Assembly (NCBI GenBank): GCA_021734025.1
Contig: JAIPJS010000005.1
Coordinates: forward strand, 66,112 to 130,111
Source: Candidatus Neomarinimicrobiota bacterium
GTDB lineage: Bacteria; Fidelibacterota; JAANXI01
Length of the DNA stretch: 64,000 nucleotides
Reading direction: 5' to 3'
Part shown: positions 60,513-64,000 of the stretch, piece by piece
Position numbering within the stretch: the first letter of the stretch is position 1
Layout of the letters: every line of letters starts with the position of its first letter
Notes under the pieces: model-generated
The model's input: the letters and a program-made list of their open reading frames with translations, nothing else
Database searches by the model: none
Told to the model about the DNA's origin: nothing
Made by a program: the position numbers and the translations under genes

Positions 60513-61910
60513 ATGATTGTTTCCAGGATAAAAATTGAATATACCACCGGACTGATTCTGGAGGTGGATGATACCTTTGAGAAGTGGACGGAAAATTCAC
60601 TGGATACCTCTGCGACCTTTAAACAGTATTTTGAAGTGTTTTCGACCTCTTTCCCCGGTATGAACCTGAAAGATCAGGTTGAAAACGGCGGAATTCATTT
60701 CATGATCCTGGAACCGCTGTTCGAAACTAAATTGGGTGGTCCGTTGATCACATATATTCAACCGGAACAGAATCTCCTGGATACCGAGCTGGAGTTAGCC
60801 CTCTATCCCCTGGAGGAGAATTCGCTTTCCGTAGAGTGGGATCAGGAAATTCCGGATGAGGTGTTCGACTCTATTACGGATTTCCTGTTAATCTGTGGAC
60901 CGGATTTCACCATAAAAAAGGCCAACGACGCAGCAATTTCGGTGTTTGGTAGCTCAGAGGATATCGTTGGAAAAAAATGTTACAACGTACTTCGGGATCA
61001 ATCAGCGCCGTGTGAAGATTGTCCCCTGCCCCAAACACTCGCGCAACGTAAGGTTGTACCAAATGAGCACTACGATACGCAGCTGGGTGAATACATGGAA
61101 ACCCGAACCTATCCACAGGTTTCCGGAGCAGACAAACTGAAATCTTTTACCCTGGTGACCCGGATGGTCTCTCATCGCCGGGAACAGGAAGTGGAAACCA
61201 CACAGAATAAAAAGCTCCAGGCCCTTGGGCAGATGGCGTCAGGGATCGCACACGATTTCAACAATATGCTGACAATTATTCTGGGCCGACTCCAGCTATT
61301 GAAGCAGGGAATTTCAGACACGAAACTGTCCTCGAATCTCAAAACTATTGAAAAAGCGGCGTTGGACAGCACCGAAATTATCCAACGATTACAGGAGTTT
61401 ACCCGGCAGCCGGAGCAGGAATCCGAAGGCGCTATGGTTATCCTGGATATGAATGAAGTCGTCTCTGATGTTGTGGACTATGCGCGGACCCGGATTGAAC
61501 GGGCGAAAAAGCACCGGGGGGTTCACATTGAGATCGAGACCCAGATAGCAGATGTAGCCAAGATTGAAGGAAACAAAGCGGATCTCCGGAATGCCCTGTT
61601 AAATCTGATTTTTAATGCGGTTGACGCATTGGATGTGGGCGGATTGATTACCATTTGGACGGACCAGGCATCCACATCGGTTGAAGTGGGCATATCGGAT
61701 ACCGGTGTGGGAATGTCCCCGGAGACAATAGAGCGAATTTTTGATCCGTTTTTCACTACCAAAGGGGAAAAAGGCAACGGGCTCGGTCTGTCAGAAGTGT
61801 ATGGAATTATCAATCAGCACAACGGTACAATCGATGTGGACAGCACCCTCGGTGAAGGTACCACCTTTACGATCCGGTTTCCCAAATTTATTGAAGAAAC
61901 TGCTTCCTGA
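60513..61910 (+). CDS. PAS-domain sensor histidine kinase
   Basis: A 465-residue soluble kinase (no membrane segment). Residues 1-110 are an unrecognised N-terminal domain. A PAS domain (about 118-220) contains a cysteine motif GKKCYNVLRDQSAPCEDCPL suited to redox or metal sensing. The HisKA helix carries H247 in SGIAHDFNNMLT. The ATPase part has LLNLIFNAVDAL (N box), ISDTGVGMSPE (G1), IFDPFFTTKGEKGNGLGLSEVYGI (F and G2 boxes). It is similar to NtrB-type kinases and most likely phosphorylates one or both regulators at 55-58 kb. Confidence 0.9.
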   Translation: MIVSRIKIEYTTGLILEVDDTFEKWTENSLDTSATFKQYFEVFSTSFPGMNLKDQVENGGIHFMILEPLFETKLGGPLITYIQPEQNLLDTELELALYPLEENSLSVEWDQEIPDEVFDSITDFLLICGPDFTIKKANDAAISVFGSSEDIVGKKCYNVLRDQSAPCEDCPLPQTLAQRKVVPNEHYDTQLGEYMETRTYPQVSGADKLKSFTLVTRMVSHRREQEVETTQNKKLQALGQMASGIAHDFNNMLTIILGRLQLLKQGISDTKLSSNLKTIEKAALDSTEIIQRLQEFTRQPEQESEGAMVILDMNEVVSDVVDYARTRIERAKKHRGVHIEIETQIADVAKIEGNKADLRNALLNLIFNAVDALDVGGLITIWTDQASTSVEVGISDTGVGMSPETIERIFDPFFTTKGEKGNGLGLSEVYGIINQHNGTIDVDSTLGEGTTFTIRFPKFIEETAS

Positions 61911-61973
61911 CGTTTAGTAAATCGATCGTCCCTTCTTTGGAAAAATGTCTCGGATAGTCCGGTGATCTCTTTA

Positions 61974-61992
61974 TGTGACCTTTTGGGTCACA
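61974..61992. promoter_or_regulatory. Inverted repeat upstream of bcp
   Basis: TGTGACC and GGTCACA form 7-bp arms with a five-base spacer, 74 bases before the peroxiredoxin start. Spacing between TGTGA and TCACA is nine bases, not the six of CRP/FNR sites, so a different dimeric regulator is likely. Confidence 0.35.
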
Positions 61993-62065
61993 ATACAGCT
62001 TGCAGGACCCGTACGTGCGCTCTATTTTTCCCTTCTTTGTGAACTCAAACTGATGAGGTGGGACT

Positions 62066-62530
62066 ATGTTAGAAGTAGGAGAGAAAGCGCCGGATTTTAC
62101 GTTAAATGATGCCGGGGGAAATCCCCATACACTTTCGGATTACCGTGGACAAAAAGTGGTGGTCTATTTTTATCCCAAAGATGATACACCCGGCTGTACC
62201 AAAGAAGCATGCAGTTTCAGAGATGCGGATGAGGTCTACCGGGAGCATAATATCAAGGTGTTTGGCATCAGTAATGATGATGAAAAATCCCATCAGAAGT
62301 TTAAAGAAAAGTATAACCTACACCATACATTGCTGGCGGATGTAGATAACGAGGTCTGTCCCATGTATGGTGCGTATGGAACAAAAAAGATGTATGGCAA
62401 GGAGTATGAAGGCATTAAGCGGATGACGTTTCTGCTGGACGAGGACGGCGTTATTACCAAGATTTTTAAACGCGTGAAGACGGATGTGCACGCGGAGGAA
62501 GTCCTCGATGCCTTCGGATTGAGCGAATAA
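62066..62530 (+). CDS. bcp: Thioredoxin-dependent peroxiredoxin, Bcp/PrxQ type
   Basis: A 154-residue cytosolic peroxidase. The peroxidatic cysteine is C44 and the resolving cysteine C49 in DDTPGCTKEACSFRD, the two-cysteine PrxQ arrangement. The start VGEKAPDFTLNDAGGN and YPKDDTPGC are family hallmarks. It reduces hydroperoxides with electrons from thioredoxin. GAGGTGGG precedes ATG 62066. The gap behind the kinase holds an inverted repeat that may control it. Confidence 0.95.
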   Translation: MLEVGEKAPDFTLNDAGGNPHTLSDYRGQKVVVYFYPKDDTPGCTKEACSFRDADEVYREHNIKVFGISNDDEKSHQKFKEKYNLHHTLLADVDNEVCPMYGAYGTKKMYGKEYEGIKRMTFLLDEDGVITKIFKRVKTDVHAEEVLDAFGLSE

Positions 62531-62595
62531 GAAAGCATACGCGATTCCCGGGTGTTTTCCTTTCCTGAAAGCCCTCTGGAAGTCGCCGGTTCTGT

Positions 62596-63882
62596 ATGAG
62601 AAATAACCGTACACCGCTCCTCATCCTCTTTGTCGTCGTGTTCATCGATATGGTGGGCTTTGGGATTATCATCCCGCTGTTGCCATATTATGCACAGACA
62701 TTCGCCGGTGAAATCCGTGCCGTTGGCTCCTGGCTGGGGTTGACCATGGCTCCGGAGGGCGTGGTGATTGCCGTCCTGTTCAGCGTGTATTCGCTAATGC
62801 AGCTGATATTTTCGCCTATTTGGGGTCGGCTTTCCGACAATTTCGGCCGACGGCCTGTGCTCATGTGGAACCTGCTCGGCTCGGTAGTCGCGTATTTCAT
62901 CTTTGGAATTGCAGGCTCGCTGTGGGTGCTGTTTCTCTCCAGGGTGATTCAGGGTGTAGCCGGTGCGAAAATTGCCACGGCTCAGGCGTATGTTGCGGAT
63001 ATTACAACACCGGAAAAACGCGCCCGTGGAATGGGGTTGATTGGCGCCGGACTTGGTTTGGGATTTGTTTTTGGACCCGCGATCGCTGGAATTTTGATAA
63101 GTCTGGAAACGACAGTCCTTTCCTTTCCCTGGATGGATGCCCTTCTTCAGCACAATATTTATTCGCTGCCGGGATACTTTGCGGCAATATTGGCACTGGC
63201 GAATTTTGTGCTGCTTTACTTTCTGTTGCCCGAACCGGACAGAAAAAAACGCACCCCAGATAAAGCACAGAAGCGGTTTTGGAATGCTACCAAACTTCGC
63301 ACCATACTTGGCAATCCCCAGCTGGTTCTGCTGCTTGGAATTGTTTTTCTGGCGACAACGGCGTTTTCTTCCATGGAATCCATGTTTGCGCTCTGGGGAG
63401 AATCGTCCCTGGGTATCGACGAAAAGACAAACAGCTATCTCTTTGCGTATATCGGAGTATTGATAGCGATTAATCAGGGCATGCTGGTTGGCCGGCTGGC
63501 GGAATGGCTCGGCGAACGGCGTCTTGTCGTTATCGGGACCGGTACGCTGATGCTGGCGCTCGTGGCCCTGCCTTTTTCCGGTTCGATTTGGACCTTAATG
63601 GTTGTGCTGGCGTTCCTGGCCTTTGGGAGCGGAATTAATACGCCGTCGCTCCAGAGTTTAATTTCCCAGGTGAGTTACGATTCGGACGTAGGCGGAACGC
63701 TTGGCATTTCCCAATCCACATCCAGTTTTGCCAGGATTGTCGGGCCGCTTTTGGGCGGCAGCGTTTACGATATGTTCGGAATTTCGTATCCGTTTCTGTT
63801 CGGCGCGGGCATCATGTTGGTGGCGTTTGGGATCAGTTGGCGCCTGTTCGATCGGAGGTCGGAGCTCGTCTTTGAAGCCTGA
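62596..63882 (+). CDS. MFS transporter, Tet-type drug-exporter group
   Basis: A 428-residue inner-membrane transporter with twelve helices. The first helix FVVVFIDMVGFGIIIPLLPYY and loop motif GRLSDNFGRRPVLMWNL (motif A), as well as GLIGAGLGLGFVFGPAIAG (motif C of the DHA1 drug/proton antiporters), are clear. The substrate is not predictable. It begins 65 bases after bcp on the same strand and may share its transcript. Confidence 0.92.
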   Translation: MRNNRTPLLILFVVVFIDMVGFGIIIPLLPYYAQTFAGEIRAVGSWLGLTMAPEGVVIAVLFSVYSLMQLIFSPIWGRLSDNFGRRPVLMWNLLGSVVAYFIFGIAGSLWVLFLSRVIQGVAGAKIATAQAYVADITTPEKRARGMGLIGAGLGLGFVFGPAIAGILISLETTVLSFPWMDALLQHNIYSLPGYFAAILALANFVLLYFLLPEPDRKKRTPDKAQKRFWNATKLRTILGNPQLVLLLGIVFLATTAFSSMESMFALWGESSLGIDEKTNSYLFAYIGVLIAINQGMLVGRLAEWLGERRLVVIGTGTLMLALVALPFSGSIWTLMVVLAFLAFGSGINTPSLQSLISQVSYDSDVGGTLGISQSTSSFARIVGPLLGGSVYDMFGISYPFLFGAGIMLVAFGISWRLFDRRSELVFEA

Positions 63883-64000
63883 CACAATTCACTCACTCCA
63901 TGGAACAGGAGCGTGAACCGGATGAGGTACAAAATCCCCCTGTTGGTTAGTGGCATTGTCGCACGGAAGTGGTGGGATAAATGACTATGAATAGTAGCAC
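63883..64000 (+). other. Right-edge stretch without a definable gene
   Basis: After the transporter stop there are 118 bases. Two open starts (ATG 63981 and 63987 regions) run to the edge but too little is visible to judge them. No terminator hairpin is seen. Confidence 0.3.

Noticed and set aside
61974-61992. CRP/FNR box reading
   Set aside because: TGTGA and TCACA are separated by nine bases, not six.

Overview
The window comes from a Gram-negative bacterium, probably of the Fibrobacteres-Chlorobi-Bacteroidetes superphylum (Marinimicrobia, Calditrichota or a relative). The evidence is two large secreted proteins ending in the NYPNPFNP-type C-terminal sorting/FlgD-like domain, a Gcw_chp-type porin, periplasmic SurA-type isomerases, a DivIVA-YggT-YggS cluster, and a chromosome-origin region with dnaA, dnaN, recF, gyrB, gyrA, rpmH, rnpA, yidC, mnmE and mnmG. 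The lineage is an inference from gene content; no rRNA or tRNA gene is visible.

Layout. 0-3.3 kb: an AT-rich edge fragment and a frameshifted beta-helix/TPR secreted protein whose base composition changes abruptly near 1370. 3.5-14 kb: mixed-strand accessory genes (clpP, SDR, a HipA-like kinase with its DUF3037 partner, a porin-amtB-glnK operon behind a sigma-54-like promoter, a small phosphatase, an aldo/keto reductase, a thioredoxin-like protein, a cold-shock gene) separated by intergenic spaces rich in short palindromic repeats. 14-22.4 kb: a CYTH protein, an S9 peptidase, GNAT, a small plant-polysaccharide locus (pectate lyase plus Sde182/DUF1593-like lipoprotein with a decayed tandem copy) and a radical SAM protein. 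22.5-24.6 kb: protein-quality genes, with two hsp20 genes each preceded by a sigma-54-like promoter, a second cold-shock gene and a SlyD-like isomerase.

24.9-52.4 kb is a continuous minus-strand block: a QueE-like protein without its Fe-S cysteines, ssb, a nucleoside-phosphorylase-like protein without its catalytic motifs, divIVA, yggT, yggS, an M6 protease, gyrA, gyrB, a DUF721 (DciA-like) gene, recF, dnaN, a dense DnaA-box cluster, three SurA/PpiC-type isomerases, mfd, mnmG (with parS sites at both ends), mnmE, yidC, yidD, rnpA and rpmH. From dnaA (52.9 kb) onward every gene is on the plus strand: dnaA, lexA, an NtrC-type response regulator, a degenerate second copy of it, a lipoprotein, a TPR protein, a PAS histidine kinase, a bcp-type peroxiredoxin and an MFS exporter. 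The strand switch at 52.4-52.9 kb and the eight DnaA boxes at 38.7-39.0 kb are rival origin signals 14 kb apart.

Most worth a second look: (1) the tandem NtrC pair, whose second member has lost the Walker-A lysine, the GAFTGA loop and a conserved arginine but keeps its phospho-acceptor; (2) two further apparent pseudoenzymes (QueE-like, PNP-like) in the conserved block; (3) sigma-54-like promoters on both hsp20 genes and on the ammonium operon; (4) rnpA with no ATG, GTG or TTG start, overlapping rpmH; (5) parS built into the first codons of mnmG; (6) the split-origin architecture. I did not find a CRISPR array, prophage or insertion sequence.
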